DNA of 53,120 nucleotides from Mesorhizobium plurifarium (GCA_000824785.1 CCNB01000012.1:796913-850032); one strand, 5' to 3'; counted from the stretch's first letter, positions 39,025 through 47,050 are shown. Notes: generated by a model from the letters alone, not told the origin. Numbers and translations are program-made.

Positions 39025-40373
39025 ACCTTCGCCGGCCGCGTTCGCTGAAATGGAGCCTGGTGCTGCGCATCGCCATCCTGCAATGCGTGATGCTGACGCT
39101 CATCATCGCCGGCATCATCGGCGCAATGCTCGCCACCGGCATCATTCCGCACGATTATGAGGACGGCACGATGGACGTGCTGGCGGATGCGGTGGTCCGC
39201 GACGCCAACGGGGCGCTGGTGCTGAAGGAAAATTCCGATCTGACCAAGTTGCGGTCGGATGTTCCGGACCTCTGGTTCATCATCCGCGACAAGGACGGGC
39301 ACCGGCTTCAAGAAGGCACCGTGCCGGTTGCCTACCAGCCTTTCGCCGGCTTGCTGGACAACATCAGCGATGCCCGCATCGACCTTGCCATCGGCGAAGC
39401 GGCGCCGCCGGGCGGCAAGATCCGCTGGACCGACACGGCGGCCGGCAATATCCAGATCATGAGCGGCACCAAGGGCGAGCTTTCGTTGCTGCGCGTTCTC
39501 GGGCAGGCGCCGGAACTCTTCCTGCAAGGGATTTTGCCACTGGCCGGGCTGATGGCGCTGGCGACGCTGTTCGCGACGCCCTGGGTGGTGCGCGGCGCGC
39601 TTTCCGGTCTCGGCAACGCGGCGCGCGCGGCGGAGCAGATCGAGATCGACAAGCGCGGCGTGCAACTGCCGCTGGACGGCGTGCCGAAGGAAGTCACGCC
39701 GCTGGTCGACGCGGTCAACGCCGCCCTATCGCGCCTCGATGCCGGTTATGCGCGGCACAAGCGCTTCCTGACCGACGCCGCGCATGAGCTCAGAACGCCG
39801 GTCGCTATCCTCAACACGCGGCTCGCCGCGCTGCCGGCGACACCCGAGCGCGCCAGGCTCCTGCAAGACGCAGCGCGGCTGTCGACACTCGCCGACCAGT
39901 TGCTCGACCTGCAGCGGCTCGATCGCCAGGCCGAGCATTTCGGGCCGGTCGACCTGGTCCTTCTTGCCCGAAACGTCGTGGTCGACCTGGCACCGTTGGC
40001 CTTCGCCGTCGGCTACGAGATGGCGTTCGAACCGGCCAAGGAGAAGCTCATCGTGCGCGGCGACCGCACGGCGATCGAGCGCGCGGTGACCAATCTCATC
40101 CAGAACGCGATCGATCATGGCGGCAAGGCCGGTCGCATCACCATCAGCGTCCGCCCGCCCGCGGTGATCGAGGTGCAGGACGAAGGCGACGGCGTGCCGG
40201 CATCCGAACGCGAGCGGATATTCGAGCCCTTCTACCGCCTGCAGCCGCAGGATCATGGCGCCGGCCTCGGCCTCAACCTTGTCCGCGACCTGATGCAACT
40301 GCATGGCGGCAAGGTCGAGGTGCTCGACGGCAAGCAGGGCGGAGCCTGCTTCCGGATGATTTTCCCGAGCTGA
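39021..40373 (+). CDS. Two-component sensor histidine kinase
   Basis: A 450-residue membrane kinase. The first helix spans about 12-36, a periplasmic sensor region of roughly 125 residues follows, and the second helix spans about 163-188. Then come a HAMP-like linker, the dimerisation domain with H255 (TDAAHELRTPV), and the ATPase domain with the N-box NLIQNAIDHGG (N358/N362), DEGDGVP and GAGLGLNL. The periplasmic domain starts HDYEDGTMDVLADAVVRDANG and I do not recognise its ligand. It is the cognate partner of the preceding regulator. Confidence 0.93.
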   Translation: MNLRRPRSLKWSLVLRIAILQCVMLTLIIAGIIGAMLATGIIPHDYEDGTMDVLADAVVRDANGALVLKENSDLTKLRSDVPDLWFIIRDKDGHRLQEGTVPVAYQPFAGLLDNISDARIDLAIGEAAPPGGKIRWTDTAAGNIQIMSGTKGELSLLRVLGQAPELFLQGILPLAGLMALATLFATPWVVRGALSGLGNAARAAEQIEIDKRGVQLPLDGVPKEVTPLVDAVNAALSRLDAGYARHKRFLTDAAHELRTPVAILNTRLAALPATPERARLLQDAARLSTLADQLLDLQRLDRQAEHFGPVDLVLLARNVVVDLAPLAFAVGYEMAFEPAKEKLIVRGDRTAIERAVTNLIQNAIDHGGKAGRITISVRPPAVIEVQDEGDGVPASERERIFEPFYRLQPQDHGAGLGLNLVRDLMQLHGGKVEVLDGKQGGACFRMIFPS

Positions 40374-40407
40374 CGCACAAGCTTGCCGTCGCAGCAGTCC
40401 GGCCGGT

Positions 40408-40442
40408 TTGACATCGGCACGATTCGTAACTAACTAAGTTAC
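40408..40442 (+). promoter_or_regulatory. Promoter and overlapping operator of the Rrf2 gene
   Basis: TTGACA at 40408 and TAACTA at 40431 are 17 bases apart. GTAACT (40426-40431) and AGTTAC (40437-40442) form a perfect inverted repeat that covers the -10 region and abuts the ATG. A start site about seven bases after the -10 would fall on the ATG itself, so the message may be leaderless. The repeat is a likely autoregulatory operator. Confidence 0.5.
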
Positions 40443-40892
40443 ATGAAACGCAACAGCCGACTGTCCTCGACCCTGCACATTCTCGTCCACATGGCCGAGG
40501 CGCCTGACCGGGCGCTGACGTCCGAAGAGCTTGCCGGCTTCATCCACACCAATCCGGTGGTGGTGCGCCGCACCATCGCCGGGCTGCGGGAGGCGGGCAT
40601 CGTCACTTCGTCGCGCGGCCATGGCGGCGGCTGGCAGCTCGGCCGCGCGCCGGACAGGATTTCGCTGGCCGAGATCAGCGCCGCGCTTGGCGAGACGCTG
40701 TTGCCGTTCAGCACCGAACCGGAAAGCCCCGGATGCCTGGTCGAGCAGGCGGTGATCGCCGTGCTCGACGATTTCCGCCTGGAGGCGGAAAGGCTGCTCG
40801 CCGAGCGGCTCAGCCATATCACTCTGGCCGACCTGACGGCCGACTTCCGCCGCCGTTACGACCTGATTGGAGTATCCAGCCATGCAGTATGA
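40443..40892 (+). CDS. Rrf2-family transcription regulator
   Basis: A 149-residue winged-helix regulator. The N-terminal LSSTLHILVHMAEAPDRALTSEELAGFIHTNPVVVRRTIAGLREAGIV is the Rrf2 core, followed by GHGGGWQLGRAPDRISLAEI. IscR-like members have three cysteines for a cluster; here only C98 is present, so Fe-S sensing is unlikely and thiol sensing is possible. No ribosome-binding site precedes the ATG. It overlaps the flavoprotein gene by eleven bases, a common Rrf2-oxidoreductase pairing, so it probably represses both genes. Confidence 0.9.
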   Translation: MKRNSRLSSTLHILVHMAEAPDRALTSEELAGFIHTNPVVVRRTIAGLREAGIVTSSRGHGGGWQLGRAPDRISLAEISAALGETLLPFSTEPESPGCLVEQAVIAVLDDFRLEAERLLAERLSHITLADLTADFRRRYDLIGVSSHAV

Positions 40893-41778
40893 TGTGATCG
40901 TCGTCGGCGGCAGCTTTGCCGGCCTGTCCGCCGCCATGTATGCGGCGCGCGGGCGACGCAAGGTGCTGGTGATCGACGCCGGCCAGCCGCGAAATCGCTT
41001 TGCCGAGCACTCGCATGGCTTCTTCGGCCAGGACGGACGGGCGCCAGCGGACATTCTGGGCGAGGCCAGGGCACAGCTGCTTGCCTATCCGGCTGTCACG
41101 ATGATCGAGGGTCGCGCCAAGCGGGCCGCCATCGTCGGCACCGGCTTCGAGGTCGAGATGGACAATGGCGAGGGTTTCGGCGCGACGCGGCTGGTGCTCG
41201 CCACCGGCGTTCGAGACATCCTGCCGGACGTCCCCGGACTTGCCGGGCAGTGGGGCAAGACGGTGCTGCATTGCCCCTATTGCCACGGTTACGAGGTGGC
41301 CGGCGGGCCGCTCGGCGTGCTGGCCACCGGGCCGATGTCGCTGCACCAGGCCGAGCTGATCTCCGACTGGGGCGACGTCACGCTGTTCGCCGACGGCTTG
41401 TTCGAGCCGGACGCGGACCAGGCGCGGGTCTTGGAGAAGCGCAGCATCCGCTTCGAGCCGGTGAAGGTGAGCGAGGTGCGGGACGACGGCTCCGGCGGCC
41501 TGGTCGTCAGGTTCGATGGAAACCGCAGCGCAAGGGTGCGGGCGCTGTTCACCGCGCCGCGCAACGAAATGGCAAGCCCGCTGGCCGAGCAGCTGGGCTG
41601 CGCCTTCAACGAAGGCCCGCTTGGCCGGGCGATCGTCGTGGACGACAAGCAGCAGACATCGGTGCCCGGCGTGTTCGCGGCCGGAGACGCGGCGCGCCTG
41701 ATGCACAACATCGCCTTCGCGGTGTCCGGTGGCGCGATGGCCGGAGTTGCGGCACATCAGTCGCTGGTGTTCGGTTAG
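40882..41778 (+). CDS. NAD(P)/FAD-dependent oxidoreductase, thioredoxin-reductase-like
   Basis: A 298-residue flavoprotein. The FAD-binding motif is VVGGSFAGLSAA at the N-terminus, and GVFAAGDAARLMHN is the second FAD motif. The redox pair is C131-C134 in LHCPYCHGYEVAG, at the position of the CATC pair in thioredoxin reductase. The NADPH-binding site appears degenerate: the usual GGGDSA is replaced by LATGPMS. The gene overlaps the Rrf2 gene, and the pair probably responds to redox stress. Confidence 0.9.
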   Translation: MQYDVIVVGGSFAGLSAAMYAARGRRKVLVIDAGQPRNRFAEHSHGFFGQDGRAPADILGEARAQLLAYPAVTMIEGRAKRAAIVGTGFEVEMDNGEGFGATRLVLATGVRDILPDVPGLAGQWGKTVLHCPYCHGYEVAGGPLGVLATGPMSLHQAELISDWGDVTLFADGLFEPDADQARVLEKRSIRFEPVKVSEVRDDGSGGLVVRFDGNRSARVRALFTAPRNEMASPLAEQLGCAFNEGPLGRAIVVDDKQQTSVPGVFAAGDAARLMHNIAFAVSGGAMAGVAAHQSLVFG

Positions 41779-41798
41779 CCTTATTTCCTTGGCTGACG

Positions 41799-42563
41799 TC
41801 AGGCCGCCGCAATGGTCAGGCGCGCCCCGGCATGGGTCAGCGCGGCGGCGATGTCGGGCGGCGGCGGCTGGTCGGTGGCGAGCTCGGAAAAGCCGTCGAA
41901 GCCGCAGACCCTGACCAGCCCCTGACGGCCGAACTTGGTATGGTCGGTGACGACCAGCGAGCGCTGGCCACGCGACAGCACCATGCGGGCGAACTCCGCC
42001 TCCTCCAGCTCGTAGTCGGTCAGGCCGGCAGCGGCATCGACCGCGCCGATCGAGATCACCGCATGATCGACCGAAAAGCGGCTGACGAACTCGATCGCCG
42101 AAATGCCGAAAGCAGCACCCGAATCGCTGCGCAGCTCGCCTCCCGCCATATAGACCTTGTTGCCGTTCACCGTCGCCAGCGTGCGGGCAATGTCGGAGGA
42201 ATTGGTGACCACCGTCAGCCGGCGATGGCCGAGCAGCTCGCGCGCCAGGAAGGATGTGGTCGTGCCGGTATCGAGCATGATCGCCTCGCCATCGCGGATC
42301 GTGGCCGCGACCATCCTGGCGATCAGCCGCTTGGCTTCGGCATTCTCGCGCATGCGCCGCTCGAACGGCGCCTCGCCCACGATCGAGGCAAGACCCACGG
42401 CGCCATGCATCTTCAGCACCGACCCGTCGTCGGCGAGCGGCTTGACGTCGCGCCGCACCGTTTCCAGCGAGACGCCGAGACGTTCGGCAAGGCTGGCTAT
42501 GGTGATCGTGCCCTCCTCGTTGAGGAGGCGCAGGATTTCGCCATGCCGTTTCGAATGGATCAT
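41799..42563 (-). CDS. DeoR/GlpR-family transcription regulator
   Basis: A 254-residue regulator. Residues 1-58 are the DeoR winged helix (RHGEILRLLNEEGTITIASLAERLGVSLETVRRDVKPLADDGSVLKMHGAV), and the rest is the ISOCOT-type sugar-phosphate-sensing domain, with MLDTGTTTSFLARELL and SIGAVDAAAGLTDYELEEAEF. The gene is divergent from the leader RNA and the choline-kinase-like operon and is a likely regulator of it, with a phosphorylated metabolite as signal. The ribosome-binding site is weak. Confidence 0.92.
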   Translation of the reverse strand: MIHSKRHGEILRLLNEEGTITIASLAERLGVSLETVRRDVKPLADDGSVLKMHGAVGLASIVGEAPFERRMRENAEAKRLIARMVAATIRDGEAIMLDTGTTTSFLARELLGHRRLTVVTNSSDIARTLATVNGNKVYMAGGELRSDSGAAFGISAIEFVSRFSVDHAVISIGAVDAAAGLTDYELEEAEFARMVLSRGQRSLVVTDHTKFGRQGLVRVCGFDGFSELATDQPPPPDIAAALTHAGARLTIAAA

Positions 42564-42668
42564 ATGGATGTCCGGAAATTATTGACCGAATTTAAGGTTT
42601 TGGCAACGCTTTGAAAGGAGTCGCTTATATTTTCGGGCAAAACACCCAAAAAAGGTCACAGCTTTTGA

Positions 42669-42697
42669 TTGACAGCTCTGCCACGCCGGCATGACAC
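42669..42697 (+). promoter_or_regulatory. Possible promoter of the structured leader
   Basis: TTGACA at 42669-42674 and TGACAC at 42692-42697 are 17 bases apart. The -35 is perfect and the -10 is poor. A start near 42703 would fall at the base of the first hairpin. Other AT-rich positions upstream (42625-42660) could also be used. Confidence 0.3.
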
Positions 42698-42735
42698 TGA
42701 CCCCGTGACAGGTTCGGAACTGCCACGGGAGGGTG

Positions 42736-42969
42736 ATGGCAGAGCCGCAACCTAGTGACCAGATCGCCTGGAACCAGCCGGGCGCGAGCTTTTATCGAAT
42801 CCGCGGGGGCGGATGCCGGGATACCATGCCTGGCCAAGGGGCTCGTCGGTGCGGTGCGGGATACCGATCCTGGCGTCTCGCACCGACGAGGCTTTTTTGT
42901 TTTGTCCCATCGTCGTTTTCCGCGGGGTCGTTTTCCGCGGGACCGGCTGAGGCCGGAGCGAAGCCGTGA
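42736..42969 (+). CDS. Possible leader ORF overlapping the kinase start
   Basis: A 77-codon open frame starts with ATG at 42736, three bases after GGGAGGG. Its stop (TGA 42967-42969) overlaps the GTG start of the kinase gene as GTGA. The first 23 codons (MAEPQPSDQIAWNQPGASF...) have coding-like third positions; the rest runs through the hairpins and the terminator and looks non-coding. The peptide resembles nothing I know. It may be a leader peptide that couples translation with terminator choice, or chance. Confidence 0.25.
   Translation: MAEPQPSDQIAWNQPGASFYRIRGGGCRDTMPGQGARRCGAGYRSWRLAPTRLFCFVPSSFSAGSFSAGPAEAGAKP
42817..42875 (+). repeat. Near-duplicate GGGATACC-CCTGGC elements in the leader
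   Basis: GGGATACCATGCCTGGC (42818-42834) and GGGATACCGATCCTGGC (42858-42874) match at all but two or three positions. The first sits in its own hairpin just before the terminator and the second lies in the loop of the terminator stem. The duplication is unlikely to be chance given the short distance. Confidence 0.7.
42842..42898 (+). terminator. Intrinsic terminator within the leader
   Basis: CTCGTCGGTGCG (42842-42853) pairs perfectly with CGCACCGACGAG (42879-42890), followed by GC and TTTTTT. A competing pairing of GTGCG (42854-42858) with CGCAC (42879-42883) could open the stem. It stands 68 bases before the kinase start codon and faces that gene, so it may control read-through. Confidence 0.85.
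42912..42941. repeat. Exact 15-base tandem repeat before the kinase gene
   Basis: GTCGTTTTCCGCGGG occurs twice head to tail between the leader terminator and the kinase ribosome site. It may be a replication-slippage duplication or a protein- or RNA-binding pair of sites. Confidence 0.8.
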
Positions 42970-43850
42970 GTGCCGAAGACCGCATCCGCGCCCTGCCGTG
43001 CTGGAACGGCAGCATCGAGATCGAGCCGCTGCCGGGTGGCCTCAGCAACGCCAATTTTGTCGTCACCGATGCGGCCGGGCGGCATGTCGTGCGCTTCGGC
43101 CAGGACTTCCCGTTCCACCACGTCTTTCGCGAGCGCGAGGTGATGACGGCGCGGGCGGCGCATGCGGCGGGCTTCGCGCCGGCCGTGCATTATGCCGAGC
43201 CCGGCATACTGGTGACGGAATTCCTCGGCGCCAAGACCTTCCTCGCTGAAGACGTGCGGGCCGATCTCGACCGTGTCGCCGGGTTGCTGCGCGCGTTCCA
43301 TCGCGAGATGCCGAACCACGTCTCCGGCGCCGGCTTCATGTTCTGGGTGTTCCACGTCATCCGCGACTATGCGCGCACGCTGGACGAAGGCGGCAGCCGC
43401 AAGAAGGGTGATCTGCCGCGCTACCTGTCTTTGGCCGACGAGCTCGAGCGGGCGCAGAAGCTGTTGCCGATCGTCTTCGGCCACAACGATCTTTTGCCGG
43501 CCAATATCCTCGACGACGGCAAGCGGCTGTGGCTGATCGATTTCGAATATGCCGGCTTCAACACGGCGATGTTCGATCTTGCCGGCGCCGCCTCCAATGC
43601 CGGCCTGAGCGATGACGAATCCTTCGCCTTCCTGACCGCCTATTTCATGAAGGAGCCGGACAACGAAATCCGCCGCTCGCACGCCGCCATGCAATGCGCC
43701 TCGCTGCTGCGCGAAGCGATGTGGAGCATGGTCTCCGAGCTTTATCTCGACGCGCCCGGCATCGACTATGTCGCCTATACCGAGGAAAACCTCGTCCGGC
43801 TCGACGCGGCGCTGGAGAACTACCGGACGAAATACGGGACCAAGTCATGA
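42966..43850 (+). CDS. Choline/ethanolamine kinase-like phosphotransferase
   Basis: A 294-residue APH-fold kinase. The nucleotide loop is GGLSNANFVV, the catalytic loop FGHNDLLPANIL (D175, N180), and the metal-binding motif LIDFEYAGFN (D192), a set that fits choline kinase better than aminoglycoside kinases. It would phosphorylate choline, ethanolamine or a related amino alcohol with ATP. GTG at 42966 has GGAG eight bases upstream. Its stop overlaps the flavoprotein gene (ATGA). It is preceded by the structured leader. Confidence 0.9.
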   Translation: MSAEDRIRALPCWNGSIEIEPLPGGLSNANFVVTDAAGRHVVRFGQDFPFHHVFREREVMTARAAHAAGFAPAVHYAEPGILVTEFLGAKTFLAEDVRADLDRVAGLLRAFHREMPNHVSGAGFMFWVFHVIRDYARTLDEGGSRKKGDLPRYLSLADELERAQKLLPIVFGHNDLLPANILDDGKRLWLIDFEYAGFNTAMFDLAGAASNAGLSDDESFAFLTAYFMKEPDNEIRRSHAAMQCASLLREAMWSMVSELYLDAPGIDYVAYTEENLVRLDAALENYRTKYGTKS

Positions 43851-46300
43851 GTTTGCCCAGCCATGCCGAGATCGTCGTCATCGGCGGCGGCATCATCGGC
43901 TGCTCCACAGCCTATCATCTGGCGCGCGACCATAAGGCCGACGTCGTGCTGCTCGAGCAGGGCAAGCTGACCTCGGGCTCGACCTGGCATGCCGCCGGCC
44001 TTGTCGGGCAGTTGCGCTCATCGGCGTCGATCACGCGGGTGCTCAAATATTCGGTCGAGCTCTACAAGGGCCTCGAGGCCGAGACCGGCCTGGCGACCGG
44101 CTGGAAGATGACCGGCTGCCTGCGGCTGGCGACCAACGCCGACCGCTGGACCGAGTTCAGGCGGCTGGCGACCACGGCCAAGAGCTTCGGCATGGACATG
44201 CAGCTTCTGTCGCCGGCGGAAGTGAAGCGCATGTGGCCGCTGATGGAGACCGGCGACCTGGTCGGCGCCTCGTGGCTGCCGACCGACGGCCAGGCAAGCC
44301 CCTCCGACATCGCCCAGTCGCTCGCCAAGGGCGCGCGCATGCATGGCGCGAAACTGTTCGAGGACGTGCGCGTCACCGGCTTCACGATGAAGGACGGCCG
44401 CATCACCGCGGTGAAGACCTCAAAAGGCGACATCGCCTGCGACAAGGTGGTGAACTGCGCCGGGCAATGGGCAAGGCAGGTCGGCGCGATGGCCGGCATC
44501 AACGTGCCGCTGCAGCCGGTCAAGCATCAGTACATCATCACCGAGAAGATCGACGGGCTCGCCAACGACGCGCCGACGATCCGCGACCCCGACCGCCGCA
44601 CCTATTTCAAGGAGGAGGTCGGCGGGCTGGTGATGGGCGGCTATGAGCCCAACCCGCAGGCCTGGGCAACCGGGCTTCCCGGCGGCGACGTTCCCAACGA
44701 CTGGGAATTCCGCCTGTTCGACGACGACTACGATCATTTCGAACAGCATATGAGCCAGGCGATCGCGCGTGTTCCGGCCCTGCAGACCGCCGGCGTCAAG
44801 CAGATGATCAACGGCCCCGAAAGCTTCACGCCGGACGGCAATTTCATTCTCGGCGTGGCGCCCGAATGTTCCAATATGTTCGTCGGCGCCGGCTTCAACG
44901 CCTTCGGCATCGCCTCGGGCGGCGGCGCCGGCTGGGTGCTGGCGCAATGGGTGGTCGACGGCGAGGCGCCGCTCGACCTGTGGGTGGTCGACATCAGGCG
45001 CTTCTCCAGCCTGCATCGCGACCGCGACTGGGTCCGCGACCGCACGCTGGAAGCCTATGGCAAGCATTACACGATCGGCTTCCCGCATGAGGAATATCTC
45101 TCCGGCCGGCCGCGCATCGTCTCGCCGCTCTATGAGCGTCTGAAGACGCACCGCGCCGTGTTCGGCTCCAAGCTCGGCTGGGAGCGGCCGAACTGGTTCG
45201 CCCCCGAAGGGGTGGAGCCCGAAGACGTCTATTCGATGGGCCGGCAGAACTGGTTCGGCGCGGTCGGCGACGAGCACCGGCACGTGCGCGAGAAGGTCGG
45301 CATCTTCGACCAGTCCTCCTTCGCCAAATATGAACTGACCGGCAGCGACGCGCAGAAGGCGCTCGACTGGATCTGCGCCAACGACGTCAGCAAGCCGGTC
45401 GGACGGCTGACCTATACGCAGCTTCTCAACACGCGCGGCGGCATCGAGGCCGACCTCACCGTGTCGCGGCTCGGCGAAGACCGGTTCTACATCGTCACCG
45501 GCACGGGTTTCCGCACGCATGACCTGTCCTGGATAAGCGATCACATCGGCTCCGGCCTCGACGCCAGGCTGACCGACGTCACGGAGGAGTACGGCACGCT
45601 GTCGCTGATGGGACCGCGCGCCCGCGACGTGCTGTCGGCGGTGACGGAGGCCGATGTCTCGAACGCCGCCTTCCCCTTCGGCCATGCCCGCGAAATCGAC
45701 ATTGCCGGCCATAGCGTGAAGGCGTTGCGCGTCACCTATGTCGGCGAGCTCGGCTGGGAGCTGCATGTGCCGATCGCCGCCACCGGCGAGGTTTTCGATG
45801 CGCTGATGGCGGCGGGCAAGGCGCATGGCATCCGCCCGGTCGGCTACAGGGCGCTGGAGTCGCTCAGGCTTGAAAAGGGCTATCGCGCCTGGGGTTCCGA
45901 CATCACGCCGAACGATACGCCGCTGGAAGCGGGGCTCGGCTGGGCGGTGAAGCTTCGCAAGAACACCGACTTCGTCGGGCGTAGGGCGCTGGAAAAAGCG
46001 GCCGGCAAGGCGCCGACAAAGCGCTTTGCCGGCTTCACGGTGGACGACCCGGAGGTCGTGCTGGTCGGGCGCGAGACGATCCTGCGAAATGGCGAGCCGG
46101 TCGGCTACCTTACCAGCGGCGGCTACGGCTATACGGTGGAGAAGAACATCGGCTACGGCTATGTGCGCGATGCCGACGGCGTCAGCGACGACTTCCTCGC
46201 CTCTGGCGACTACGAGCTGGTGGTGGCGATGGAACGCACGCCGGCCAAGATCCATCTGGAGGCCCTGTACGACCCGGCCGGCGCGAAGATAAAGGCCTGA
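43847..46300 (+). CDS. FAD-dependent oxidoreductase with GcvT domain, dimethylglycine/sarcosine dehydrogenase-like
   Basis: An 817-residue two-part enzyme. The first half is a DAO-type flavoprotein with VIGGGIIGCSTAYHL and SGSTWHAAGLVGQLRSS; H48 in the WHAAG motif corresponds to the residue that binds FAD covalently in dimethylglycine dehydrogenase. The second half, from about residue 430, is a GcvT-type tetrahydrofolate-binding domain with RALESLRLEKGYRAWGSDITPNDTPLEAGLGW. It would demethylate a secondary or tertiary amine and pass the one-carbon unit to folate. It is coupled to the kinase by an ATGA overlap. The exact substrate is open. Confidence 0.92.
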   Translation: MSLPSHAEIVVIGGGIIGCSTAYHLARDHKADVVLLEQGKLTSGSTWHAAGLVGQLRSSASITRVLKYSVELYKGLEAETGLATGWKMTGCLRLATNADRWTEFRRLATTAKSFGMDMQLLSPAEVKRMWPLMETGDLVGASWLPTDGQASPSDIAQSLAKGARMHGAKLFEDVRVTGFTMKDGRITAVKTSKGDIACDKVVNCAGQWARQVGAMAGINVPLQPVKHQYIITEKIDGLANDAPTIRDPDRRTYFKEEVGGLVMGGYEPNPQAWATGLPGGDVPNDWEFRLFDDDYDHFEQHMSQAIARVPALQTAGVKQMINGPESFTPDGNFILGVAPECSNMFVGAGFNAFGIASGGGAGWVLAQWVVDGEAPLDLWVVDIRRFSSLHRDRDWVRDRTLEAYGKHYTIGFPHEEYLSGRPRIVSPLYERLKTHRAVFGSKLGWERPNWFAPEGVEPEDVYSMGRQNWFGAVGDEHRHVREKVGIFDQSSFAKYELTGSDAQKALDWICANDVSKPVGRLTYTQLLNTRGGIEADLTVSRLGEDRFYIVTGTGFRTHDLSWISDHIGSGLDARLTDVTEEYGTLSLMGPRARDVLSAVTEADVSNAAFPFGHAREIDIAGHSVKALRVTYVGELGWELHVPIAATGEVFDALMAAGKAHGIRPVGYRALESLRLEKGYRAWGSDITPNDTPLEAGLGWAVKLRKNTDFVGRRALEKAAGKAPTKRFAGFTVDDPEVVLVGRETILRNGEPVGYLTSGGYGYTVEKNIGYGYVRDADGVSDDFLASGDYELVVAMERTPAKIHLEALYDPAGAKIKA

Positions 46301-46315
46301 TCCGCGCAGCGCGGG

Positions 46316-46948
46316 TCAGCTGACGCGCAGCGTCAGACAACGGCTTGGCACGGTGTCGCCCTCGCCGGGCATCGAGGCATAAGGTCGCGTCTCCTCGAGG
46401 CGGCTTATCGCGCCGCGTGCTTCCAGCTCGGCGATCCGCTCCGCGAAACCGGCATCCCACAGTGTGTTCTTCACCGTCAGCACGATGACGCCGCCCGGCC
46501 GGCAGATGCGGATCAACTCGTCCAGGCCCTCGACCCCGACATGGCCCGAGGTGAAGACGCCCGCAGAGATGATGCCGGCATAGGCGCCGTCGGCGAAGGG
46601 CAGAACATCGCCCATCGCCAGGCGGTGCAGCGCCGTGTAGACGCCCTTGGCGCCGGCCTTGTCCAGCATGCCTTGGGAGATGTCGAGCGCCTCGACCCTC
46701 GGATAGCCGGTGATGGCGAGCCACTCGCCGATCAGGCCGGTGCCGGCGCCGGCGTCCAGCAAGGGTTCGGCGCCGCGCGGCAGGTGGCGGGCCAGCAGCG
46801 CCAGGCAGATCGTCGGATGGCGATAGCCGGCGGCCGACATGTCGGCATCGTAGGTCTCGGCCCAACCGTCATAGACCGCGGCGACCTCGTCCGGCCGGGT
46901 CGCGGCATAGGCCGCGCTTAGTGAGCCGTTGTGCTTGCCGTCCGTCAT
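46316..46948 (-). CDS. Class I SAM methyltransferase, METTL27-like
   Basis: A 210-residue methyltransferase that begins with YDGWAETYDADM, a hallmark of the Williams-Beuren WBSCR27/METTL27-like family. The SAM motif is LLDAGAGTGLIGEWLA, followed by VEALDISQGML. It is transcribed opposite to the flavoprotein and converges with it at 16 bases; the second kinase gene is divergent from it. The methyl acceptor is unknown. Among amine-handling enzymes, an N-methyltransferase role is possible. Confidence 0.88.
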   Translation of the reverse strand: MTDGKHNGSLSAAYAATRPDEVAAVYDGWAETYDADMSAAGYRHPTICLALLARHLPRGAEPLLDAGAGTGLIGEWLAITGYPRVEALDISQGMLDKAGAKGVYTALHRLAMGDVLPFADGAYAGIISAGVFTSGHVGVEGLDELIRICRPGGVIVLTVKNTLWDAGFAERIAELEARGAISRLEETRPYASMPGEGDTVPSRCLTLRVS

Positions 46949-47050
46949 CGTCGCCCCTCAAAGCCGATTCATGTGCAATGGATCATAGCCAAGCCGCTAA
47001 AACTGTGGAACCGTCCGAGCCAGAAGAATGGCGTGAACGGGGGACACGAC

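Larger units (their letters stand above)
42675..42898 (+). ncRNA. Candidate structured leader RNA (riboswitch/attenuator-like) ahead of the choline-kinase-like gene
   Basis: The region between the divergent DeoR gene and the kinase gene holds a series of well-formed hairpins on the + strand. GCTCTGCCA (42675-42683) can pair with TGGCAGAGC (42737-42745) around the hairpin CCCGTG-A-CAG ... CTG-C-CACGGG (42702-42729). CTGG-AA-CCAG lies at 42768-42777, ATCCGC-GGGG-GCGGAT at 42799-42814, and GCCGGG-N8-CCTGGC at 42815-42834. A terminator stem (42842-42890) with a T-run ends it. The RNA does not match the glycine, SAM-II, cobalamin or TPP consensus I know. It could be a cis-acting switch or an independent small RNA. 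Confidence 0.55.

Noticed and set aside
42670..42900. Glycine riboswitch in the leader before the GcvT-type operon
   Set aside because: The expected conserved core motifs of the glycine aptamer are missing, although the downstream genes and the tandem elements made it an attractive idea.
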